DNA of 64,000 nucleotides from Rubrivivax sp. GTDB lineage: Bacteria > Pseudomonadota > Gammaproteobacteria > Burkholderiales > Burkholderiaceae_C. A program made the translations under genes and the position numbers. The stretch covers positions 1-64,000 of the forward strand of contig JAIXWM010000175.1 in NCBI GenBank assembly GCA_027491255.1. Reading direction: 5' to 3'. The stretch's first letter is position 1, and each line of letters begins with the position of its first letter. The notes beneath the pieces are model-generated. The model saw nothing but the letters and a program-made list of their open reading frames with translations, searched no databases and had not been told where the DNA came from. Below, one piece after another: positions 57,269 to 64,000 of this stretch.

Positions 57269-58948
57269 TCAGGCCTTGGCCTTGACGTAGCGCCCGGGCG
57301 CCGGCTCGATGACCGGGTGGGCGCGGCTGCCGTAGCGCTTGGGCGCAGCCACCATGGCGCCGCCGTGCGCAACAAGCCAGCCCGACCAGTCCGGCCACCA
57401 ACTGCCCTGGTGCTCGGTGGCGCCGGCAAGCCAGGCCTGCGAGTCGGCCGGCAGGTCTTCGTTGGTCCAGTAGCTGCGCTTGCGCTGAGCCGGCGGGTTG
57501 ATGACGCCCGCGATATGGCCGGAGGCCCCGAGCACGAACCTGCGCCGGCCCTTCACCAGGGGCACCGAGCGGTAGGCTGCGGTCCAGGGCACGATGTGGT
57601 CTTCACGCGAGCCGTAGATGTAGAACGGCGCCTTGATCGCGCCCAGGTCCAGCTTCTGGCCGCACACCGTCAGCGCACCGGGCTTCTTCAATTCGTTCTG
57701 CAGGTACATGTGGCGCAGGTACCAGCAGTACATCGGCCCAGGCAGGTTGGTCGCGTCGCCGTTCCAGTACAGCAGGTCGAAGGGCGGCGGTGCCTCCCCC
57801 TTGAGGTAATTGCCCACGACATAGTTCCAGACCAGGTCGTTCGGGCGCAGGAAGCTGAAGGTCGTCGCCAGTTCCTGACCGCGCAACAGTCCCGGCCCCC
57901 CAGGCGCTTGCGCGCCGATGGTCATCTCGCGCATGCGCACCAGCGATTCATCGACGAAGATGTCAAGGATGCCGGTGTCGGAGAAGTCCAGCAAGGTCGT
58001 CAGCAGCGTCACCGACTGCGCCGGCTGCTCTGCGCGCGCCGCCAGCACGGCCAGCGCGGTGGCCAGGATCGTGCCGCCGACGCAGAAGCCGAGCGTGTTG
58101 AGCGTGGGCGACTTGGTGATCGCGCGCACGACCTCGATCGCGCGGATGGGGCCTTCGGCGATGTAGTCGTCCCAAGTCCTGCCCTTGAGAGACTCGTCCG
58201 GGTTGCGCCAGCTGAGCACGAACAGCCGATGCCCCTGCTCCACCGCATAGCGGATGAGCGAATTGGACGGCTGCAGGTCCATGATGTAGTACTTGTTGAT
58301 GCACGGCGGCACGAACAGCATCGGACGCTCATGCACCTGGGCCGTCAACGGCTTGTACTCGATCAGCTGGAAGAGTTCGTTCTCGAAGACCACCGCACCT
58401 TCGGTACTGGCAACATTGCGGCCGATCTCGAAGACGCTTTCATCGGTCTGGGAGACGTGACCCTTGCGCAGATCGCCCAGCAGTTGCTGCATGCCCTTGG
58501 TCAGGCTCTCGCCGCGGGTGCTCAGGGCACGTTGCAGGGCCTCGGGGTTCGTCGCCAGGTAGTTGCTGGGACTCGCGGCATCGACCCACTGCTGCACCGC
58601 AAAGCGGATGCGGTTCTTGGTCTTGGGCTCGGCCTGCACGCGGTCGGCCATCTCCATCAGCGTGCGCGCGTTCAGCAGGTACATCTGCGCGACGTAGGCA
58701 GCCAGCGGATTGGCGGCCCACTCGCCCGCGGCAAATCGCCGGTCCTTCAGGGCCGCCTGCGGCGCCGCACTGCCCGCCGTCGGGTTCAGGCGCGCCAGTG
58801 AATCGTTCCACAGCCGGGTCGCCTCGCTGAGGTATTGCGACTGCAGGTCGGCCAAGCCCTGGGATGAGACCGACAGGCCCTGCATGGATTTCCACATCTC
58901 GGACATCGCGGCACCCATGGCCTGGGCGCCCTGCAGGGGGTCATTCAT
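57269..58948 (-). CDS. phaC: Class I poly(R)-hydroxyalkanoic acid synthase
   Basis: Lipase-like box GFCVGGTIL; VPPCINKYYIMDLQPSNSLIRYAVEQGHRLFVLSWRNPDESLKGRTWDDYIAEG; GASGHIAGVINPP. Confidence 0.97.
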   Translation of the reverse strand: MNDPLQGAQAMGAAMSEMWKSMQGLSVSSQGLADLQSQYLSEATRLWNDSLARLNPTAGSAAPQAALKDRRFAAGEWAANPLAAYVAQMYLLNARTLMEMADRVQAEPKTKNRIRFAVQQWVDAASPSNYLATNPEALQRALSTRGESLTKGMQQLLGDLRKGHVSQTDESVFEIGRNVASTEGAVVFENELFQLIEYKPLTAQVHERPMLFVPPCINKYYIMDLQPSNSLIRYAVEQGHRLFVLSWRNPDESLKGRTWDDYIAEGPIRAIEVVRAITKSPTLNTLGFCVGGTILATALAVLAARAEQPAQSVTLLTTLLDFSDTGILDIFVDESLVRMREMTIGAQAPGGPGLLRGQELATTFSFLRPNDLVWNYVVGNYLKGEAPPPFDLLYWNGDATNLPGPMYCWYLRHMYLQNELKKPGALTVCGQKLDLGAIKAPFYIYGSREDHIVPWTAAYRSVPLVKGRRRFVLGASGHIAGVINPPAQRKRSYWTNEDLPADSQAWLAGATEHQGSWWPDWSGWLVAHGGAMVAAPKRYGSRAHPVIEPAPGRYVKAKA

Positions 58949-59122
58949 GGGGTGGGGGGTCTTCGCGCTCACACTCGCCTCGTCGCGTTCGGTTCGTGGG
59001 GGCTGCAAGTCGGGGGTGCGGTCATTGCCGTCGGCCTGAAACGCCTGCAACAGCCCCAATGTAGGATGCGAAGCTTACCACGATATGACATTTCATTCCA
59101 CATCGAGAAAGGTCATTTCACG

Positions 59123-59353
59123 ATGTACCTCGTTGCCATCGGCTGGATGTATGTGGTCCTGATGATGACGGTGGCTGAGGCCCTGTCTTCACAGGGAACG
59201 CTGCTCGGCGCCTTCTTCACCTTCGTTCTGTACGGCTGCCTGCCGCTGGCCGTCGTGCTGTACCTGCTCGGCACCCCAGCGCGCCGCCGTGCACGACGAG
59301 CCGCGGAACAACAGGAGGCCGCCGCAGCAGACACAGGCACGCCCCGCCCATGA
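59123..59353 (+). CDS. Small hypothetical membrane protein divergent to phaC
   Basis: MYLVAIGWMYVVLMMTVAEALSSQGTLLGAFFTFVLYGCLPLAVVLYLLGTPARRRARRAAEQQ; two predicted TM segments. Confidence 0.75.
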   Translation: MYLVAIGWMYVVLMMTVAEALSSQGTLLGAFFTFVLYGCLPLAVVLYLLGTPARRRARRAAEQQEAAAADTGTPRP

Positions 59354-59376
59354 GACCAGCCCCTGTGCATGACACA

Positions 59377-59410
59377 GGGCCGGCATCAGGCGGGACCTGC
59401 CGGCCCTTTC
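59377..59410. terminator. Hairpin terminator between convergent genes
   Basis: GGGCCGGCA-N12-TGCCGGCCC followed by TTTC; overlaps the 3' end of pgeF. Confidence 0.6.
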
Positions 59411-60176
59411 AGTCGCGCAGCCAGATGGCCGCAGCCATGCGGCCCGTCACGCCATCGCGGCGAAACGAATAGAAGCGGGCCACGTCCTCGACCGTGCACC
59501 ATGGCCCGCCCGACACCCGCGTGACGCCGATGCGCGCCAAGCGCGCGCGCGCCAGCGCAGGCAGATCGGCCAGCCAGCGCGGGCGGCCGTCGGGGTGCTG
59601 GCGGGGCACGAAAGCCGCGCCGCCGCCAAAGGCTTCGAACACATCGGCGCCGACCTCGAATTGGCCTGGGCCGATGCATGGGCCGAGCCATGCGTGCAGT
59701 TCCCGCGGCAAGCACCGGGCCGCGGCAGCCACCGCCTCGACGGCAGCCTCGACGACACCGCCGGCCAGGCCGCGCCAGCCGGCATGCGCCGCGCCCACGG
59801 CCCGTCCGTTGCCCGCGGCCAGCAGCACGGGCAGGCAGTCGGCCACCTGAACCGTACACGCCACACCCGCAACAGCCGTCCAGGCGGCATCGGCCTGCAC
59901 CGTGCCGGATTCAGGGATGGCCGCGGCGTCGACCGCGCGCGTGCCGTGCACCTGCCGCAGCCACACCGGGCGTGCCCCGATCGTCCGGCCGAAGACAGCC
60001 CGGTGCTCGGCCACCGTCCGTGCGTCGTCGCCGACGTGGTCACCCAGGTTCCAGCCTGCCCACGGGCCCGTGCTGCGACCGCCGGCGCGCGTGCTCATGA
60101 AAGCGCCCACCCGCGCAGGCGCCTCCCACTCCACCGCCAGGCCGGCGCCTGGCGCCCGGGCCGCCTCAGACGGCAT
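59409..60176 (-). CDS. pgeF: Peptidoglycan editing factor / polyphenol oxidase family protein
   Basis: WLRQVHGTRAVDAAAI; VQVADCLPVLLAAGNGRAVGAAHAGWRGLAGGVVEA; AWLGPCIGPGQFEVGADV. Confidence 0.95.
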   Translation of the reverse strand: MPSEAARAPGAGLAVEWEAPARVGAFMSTRAGGRSTGPWAGWNLGDHVGDDARTVAEHRAVFGRTIGARPVWLRQVHGTRAVDAAAIPESGTVQADAAWTAVAGVACTVQVADCLPVLLAAGNGRAVGAAHAGWRGLAGGVVEAAVEAVAAAARCLPRELHAWLGPCIGPGQFEVGADVFEAFGGGAAFVPRQHPDGRPRWLADLPALARARLARIGVTRVSGGPWCTVEDVARFYSFRRDGVTGRMAAAIWLRD

Positions 60177-60798
60177 CGGGGCAGGCTTCGGGCCGGGTCT
60201 TCTCGAAGGCGTCCAAGGACATGCAGGCGTCGAAGACGCGCATGACCTGCGGCACGTGGTCCAGTCGGCAGTCGAAACGCCGCGCGTTGAAGATCTGCGG
60301 CACGAGCACGCAGTCGGCCAGCGTCGGCGCATCGCCGTGGCAGAAGCGCGACGGCGATGCCAGAAGGCGCCGCTCGACGACCTCCAGCCCCGTTTCGACC
60401 CAGTGCCGGTACCAGCGGTCCTTTTCCTCTTCGGCCACCTTCAGCGACTGCACCAGGTAGCGAAGTACGCGCAGGTTGTTCAGCGGGTGGATCTCGCAGG
60501 CGATGTCGAGCGCGAGCGAGCGCACCCGCGCCCGGCCGGGCGCGTCCCGCGGCAGCAACGCCGGCTCGGGGTGGGTCTCGTCAAGATACTCGATGATGGC
60601 CAGAGACTGCGTCAGCACCTGATCGCCGTCGCGCAGCAGCGGCACCAGGCGCGCTGCCGACACCTCGGCATAGGACGGTGCCAACTGCTCGTTGCGCTGA
60701 AGGTGCACCGATCGGTAGTCGTAGTCCAGGCCCTTGAGCGCGAGCGCGATGCGCACGCGGTACGAGGCCGACGAGCGGAAGTAGTTGAAAAGCTCCAT
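60166..60798 (-). CDS. maiA: Maleylacetoacetate isomerase (GST zeta)
   Basis: MELFNYFRSSASYRVRIALALKGLDYDYRSVHLQRNEQL...SLAIIEYLDETHPEPALLP. Confidence 0.95.
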   Translation of the reverse strand: MELFNYFRSSASYRVRIALALKGLDYDYRSVHLQRNEQLAPSYAEVSAARLVPLLRDGDQVLTQSLAIIEYLDETHPEPALLPRDAPGRARVRSLALDIACEIHPLNNLRVLRYLVQSLKVAEEEKDRWYRHWVETGLEVVERRLLASPSRFCHGDAPTLADCVLVPQIFNARRFDCRLDHVPQVMRVFDACMSLDAFEKTRPEACPDAV

Positions 60799-60910
60799 GC
60801 GGGGCTCCGAAGTGGCAAGAAGCCGCCGGTCGGCGGCTGCCGGGGATGGGATTCGCGTTCATGATGCCATGCCCGTGCCGCGGTCCGCGCCTGCTCGCTA
60901 CACTGCGCCC

Positions 60911-61456
60911 ATGCTGACCCGTCCGCGCATCCGCCACTGCCGCGCCTGCGGTCATGAGGTGGCCTACCGGGTCCCGGCCGACGACAACCGGGAACGCGCC
61001 GTCTGCCTGAGCTGCCAGCATATCGACTACGAAAATCCGCTGAACGTCGTCGGCACCGTCCCGTTCTGGGAGGACCAGGTCCTGCTGTGCCGGCGCAACA
61101 TCGAGCCCCGGCACGGATTCTGGACACTGCCCGCGGGCTTCATGGAACTCGGCGAGTCCACCGAAGCCGGCGCGCTGCGGGAAACCGACGAGGAAGCGGG
61201 CGCGCGGATCGAATTGCTGGGTCTGTTCTCGGTGCTGAACGTGGTGCGCGTCGGCCAGGTTCACCTGTATTACCGGGCGCGCCTCGAGGACACGAACTTC
61301 GCCCCGGGTCCCGAGACCATCGAAGCCCGGCTCTTCCGGGAGGAAGAGATTCCCTGGGAGTCCCTGGCCTTCCGCACCGTGCGTGTCACCCTCGAGCGCT
61401 ACTTCTCCGACCGGCGTTCCGGTCATTTCGGCATCCACTGCGCCGACATCGGCTGA
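60911..61456 (+). CDS. NUDIX hydrolase with N-terminal zinc ribbon
   Basis: CRACGHEVAYRVPADDNRERAVCLSC; NUDIX box GFMELGESTEAGALRETDEEAGA. Confidence 0.94.
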   Translation: MLTRPRIRHCRACGHEVAYRVPADDNRERAVCLSCQHIDYENPLNVVGTVPFWEDQVLLCRRNIEPRHGFWTLPAGFMELGESTEAGALRETDEEAGARIELLGLFSVLNVVRVGQVHLYYRARLEDTNFAPGPETIEARLFREEEIPWESLAFRTVRVTLERYFSDRRSGHFGIHCADIG

Positions 61457-63147
61457 CCTGCCGTGGCGCTCTGGCGCCCGACAGTTCCGAAAGCATCACC
61501 GGACGCTGCCACTGCCTGACCGCTGACCGTGTCGAACCCCGCCTCACGAAGCCACGCAGTATCGGCAGGGTCTGTGACCTCCCGGGCATGCAGCCCGCAG
61601 CCAAGCGCCTTCGCCAACAGGGACAGTTGCCAGACCAATGCCAGGGCGCCGGCATCCGACCCGGCCTGACGCAGGAAGCGCACGTCCACGGACACCTGGC
61701 TCACCCCCAGATCGGCCAACGCGTGCAGCCAAGGCCAGGAACCGCCACGCAACAAGAGCGACACCGTGGCGCCCGCGGCAGCCCAAGGCAGCACCGCCGC
61801 GCGCAGCGCTGCCATCGTGAGCGGAGGGACGGCCTCGATTTCCAGCGTCAGCCCCGCTGCAGCCACCGGCATGGCGACCAGGCGGCGGGTCACGCTCGCC
61901 ACGAAGTCGGCGTCGACCGCCGAGGCTGCGGACAGCGGCACGATGAGCCGGCCCGCAGGCGAGACCTCGCCAAGCGCCAGCACGACGGTGGCGAGTTCGG
62001 CCTGCGCCAGCAAGCCTGCCGGGCCGAGCCGGGGGCGCCAGCGACGCGGCCCGAGCCAGGCCTCGCCCGCCGTACTGCGCAATCGCAGCGCGCACAAGCG
62101 CGCCACGGCTTGGCCCGCTGGGTCGACGACCGGCGCGAAGCCGAGAGCCAATTCGCCCGCCGGGCCGCAGGCCATTCGCCACAGCTCGCCGGCGTCGACG
62201 TCCTCGCCAGGCGCCGGACGGGATCCCATGCGGGCGCCGGATGCGCCTCGCACAGCCGGATTGAAGGCACCGGCCTCCACCTGCGCGAGCATCTCGTCGG
62301 CCTGGGCCAGTGCCTGGGACGCATCGCAGGCACGCAGCGCATCGACGCCCGCCACCAGCATCTCGGCGCCGCCGGAACTCGCTTTGGCAGCCGGTTCGAG
62401 CGCACTGTGCAGCGCAGCCGCCGTTTCCTCGGCCAGACCGGCGACAGGCAGCAGCAGGGCGAAGTCGCCGCCCGCCAGCCGGCCCGCGAGCGCGCCGGGC
62501 ACCCGGTCGTGGTAACTCCTCAGGGCGCCGCCGACAGCCGCCAGCAGCCCGTCGCCGGCCTCGCGCCCGGACCGCCGGTTGAGCCGATCGAGCCCCCGCA
62601 CGCGCAGAAGCAGCAAGGCGCCGGCAGGATCGGGCGAAAGGTCTGGACCCGCGAGCACCCCTGCGCCGAGGTGCACATCGAGACCCGCCACGAAGCCGCG
62701 TCGGCTCGGCAAGCCCGTCAGCGGGTCGGTGCGAACCTGACGCCACAGGCGTTCCAGCAAGTCCTGCTGGGCCCGAAGCCAGGCCCGGCGCTCGCCCTCG
62801 ATACGCGTCAGGCGATCCGGATCGCGCGCCCCTGGGCGGCGCAGCCTGTCCGGATGAATCAAGAGCGCATCACCGTCAACGTTGCGCTGCGGACGGCACG
62901 GTCCGTCATCTGCACGCCGAAGCCGATGTCGCTGCGGCCAAGAAAGCGCCGCCGCGCCGACGAGGCACCCGGCCAGGAAAGCCAGCAGCCACATTCCGGT
63001 GGTCCGCAGCGCGACGAGTTCCGCCGCAGAAGCTGCCAACGGCAGTGCCATACCACCGCTGACCAAGAAAGGCCGGACGGCGCGGCCGAAGGCAGCCGCC
63101 GTTACGCCACCGGCATCAACAAACTCAGGATCAGCCCTTCGATTCAT
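61423..63147 (-). CDS. Degenerate GGDEF-EAL domain protein
   Basis: RTDPLTGLPSRRGFVAGLDVHL; LAGGDFALLLP at GGDEF position; LALGFAPVVDPAGQAVARLCALRL at EAL position. Confidence 0.8.
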   Translation of the reverse strand: MNRRADPEFVDAGGVTAAAFGRAVRPFLVSGGMALPLAASAAELVALRTTGMWLLAFLAGCLVGAAALSWPQRHRLRRADDGPCRPQRNVDGDALLIHPDRLRRPGARDPDRLTRIEGERRAWLRAQQDLLERLWRQVRTDPLTGLPSRRGFVAGLDVHLGAGVLAGPDLSPDPAGALLLLRVRGLDRLNRRSGREAGDGLLAAVGGALRSYHDRVPGALAGRLAGGDFALLLPVAGLAEETAAALHSALEPAAKASSGGAEMLVAGVDALRACDASQALAQADEMLAQVEAGAFNPAVRGASGARMGSRPAPGEDVDAGELWRMACGPAGELALGFAPVVDPAGQAVARLCALRLRSTAGEAWLGPRRWRPRLGPAGLLAQAELATVVLALGEVSPAGRLIVPLSAASAVDADFVASVTRRLVAMPVAAAGLTLEIEAVPPLTMAALRAAVLPWAAAGATVSLLLRGGSWPWLHALADLGVSQVSVDVRFLRQAGSDAGALALVWQLSLLAKALGCGLHAREVTDPADTAWLREAGFDTVSGQAVAASGDAFGTVGRQSATAGQPMSAQWMPK

Positions 63148-63454
63148 CAGGAATGGGGCAGCAGCCGGTAGACCTGCGCGCAGGGGGCGACCAGGCAGCA
63201 TCGGTAAGGGGCAACAGCGCAGCACCCGGATCTTGCGGGCCCAAGCCGCGGCCCGCCTTGAGGAAACCGAGCCTGGCTGCAACTCTGGCGCAAGCGAGCG
63301 ACACGCTTGTCTACCAGGGCGCTCGGCTTTTCACTGCAGACCCGGTCCCCACTAGGTGCATACTTCGTCCGGTGTGCACATTCGACGTCGGCGCGCGCGC
63401 AGCGGCCGCAGCCGACGCCTGGGAAACCCGCCGCTGAAACCCGAGGACTCCGAC

Positions 63455-63760
63455 ATGCAAACCCGCCGCCAATTCATCCAGATCGTCCCCGTCGCCGGCG
63501 CGACGCTGATGGCCGGGCGCGAAGCTCTGGCCCAGGCCAAGCTCGAAGAGAACGACGCCCAGGCGAAGGCCCTGGGTTACGCGCACGACGCGACCAAGGT
63601 CGACGCAAAGAAGCAGCCCAAGTGGGCCAAGGGCCAGACCTGCGCCAACTGCCAGCTCTTCCAGGGCAAGGCGTCTGACGCCTGGGGCGGCTGCCCGCTC
63701 TTCGGCGGCAAGCAGGTCAATGCCAAGGGCTGGTGCAACGCCTGGGTCAAGAAGGCCTGA
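63455..63760 (+). CDS. High-potential iron-sulfur protein (HiPIP)
   Basis: Twin-arginine-like leader MQTRRQFIQIVPVAGATLMAGREALA; Cys pattern QTCANCQLFQGKASDAWGGCPLFGGKQVNAKGWCNAW. Confidence 0.94.
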   Translation: MQTRRQFIQIVPVAGATLMAGREALAQAKLEENDAQAKALGYAHDATKVDAKKQPKWAKGQTCANCQLFQGKASDAWGGCPLFGGKQVNAKGWCNAWVKKA

Positions 63761-63803
63761 GCGCGTGATTCAATGGTCGGCCCGCACGGGGTCGGCACGA
63801 CGA

Positions 63804-63830
63804 AAAGGGCCCCACGGGGCCCTTTCTCAT
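63804..63830. terminator. Rho-independent-like terminator downstream of HiPIP
   Basis: AAAGGGCCC-CACG-GGGCCCTTT followed by CTCATTT. Confidence 0.8.
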
Positions 63831-63885
63831 TTCCGACAGGCGCAGCAACCGCCGACGTCCGCCTGACAGCGACTCGAGATCTCGA

Positions 63886-64000
63886 TTACTTTCGCATCGG
63901 CGGCAAGTCGGTGCAAGAACCGTGCGCGGCCTCCGCCGCCAGGCCGATGCTCTCGCCCAGCGTCGGGTGCGGATGGATGGTCTTGCCGATGTCGACCTCG
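63886..64000 (-). CDS. lpdA: Dihydrolipoyl dehydrogenase, C-terminal end (partial, runs off right edge)
   Basis: Reverse translation EVDIGKTIHPHPTLGESIGLAAEAAHGSCTDLPPMRK*; matches the conserved HPTLSE-type C-terminus. Confidence 0.88.
   Translation of the reverse strand, partial: EVDIGKTIHPHPTLGESIGLAAEAAHGSCTDLPPMRK

Noticed and set aside
1-64000. CRISPR arrays, tRNA/rRNA genes, IS elements or prophage genes
   Set aside because: No regularly spaced repeats, cloverleaf-like or rRNA-like segments, transposase or phage proteins were recognised by eye; a tRNAscan/Infernal run would be needed to exclude small RNAs

Overview
High-GC chromosomal window, read as Burkholderiales-like from its gene content (impression only, no search run). 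I support about 45 CDS. The long antisense ORFs in the track (e.g. 45904..50511 +, 24673..27735 +) are treated as GC-rich artefacts. Main content, left to right: (i) 5' part of a filamentous-haemagglutinin-type adhesin on the minus strand running off the left edge, absent from the ORF track; (ii) AsmA-family protein and a TPR/GT41 O-GlcNAc-transferase-like protein; (iii) enoyl-CoA hydratase and acyl-CoA synthetase; (iv) NMT1-type ABC importer with a fused-in-frame-overlap nucleoside deaminase, ferredoxin reductase, MOSC, TTT binding protein, LysR, and an internally deleted remnant of a second permease-deaminase operon; (v) Abhydrolase, SOUL protein, lone ureD, flavoprotein, acyl-CoA ligase, TerB; (vi) a ~15 kb minus-strand catabolic cluster (iorAB, Rieske alpha/beta, CoA ligase, thiolase, DUF35-SDR fusion, isatin-hydrolase/cyclase family, SDR, MarR, class III extradiol dioxygenase with an in-frame amber stop) that resembles auxin/indole-type aromatic catabolism loci; (vii) housekeeping block purL, map, glnD, mnmH; (viii) phaC-phaB with a covarying tandem hairpin repeat; (ix) pgeF, maiA, NUDIX, a degenerate GGDEF-EAL protein, HiPIP and the 3' end of lpdA. 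The most notable items are the catabolic cluster with its amber-interrupted dioxygenase, the decayed operon copy at 20483-20835, and the covarying hairpin repeat at 56303-56453.
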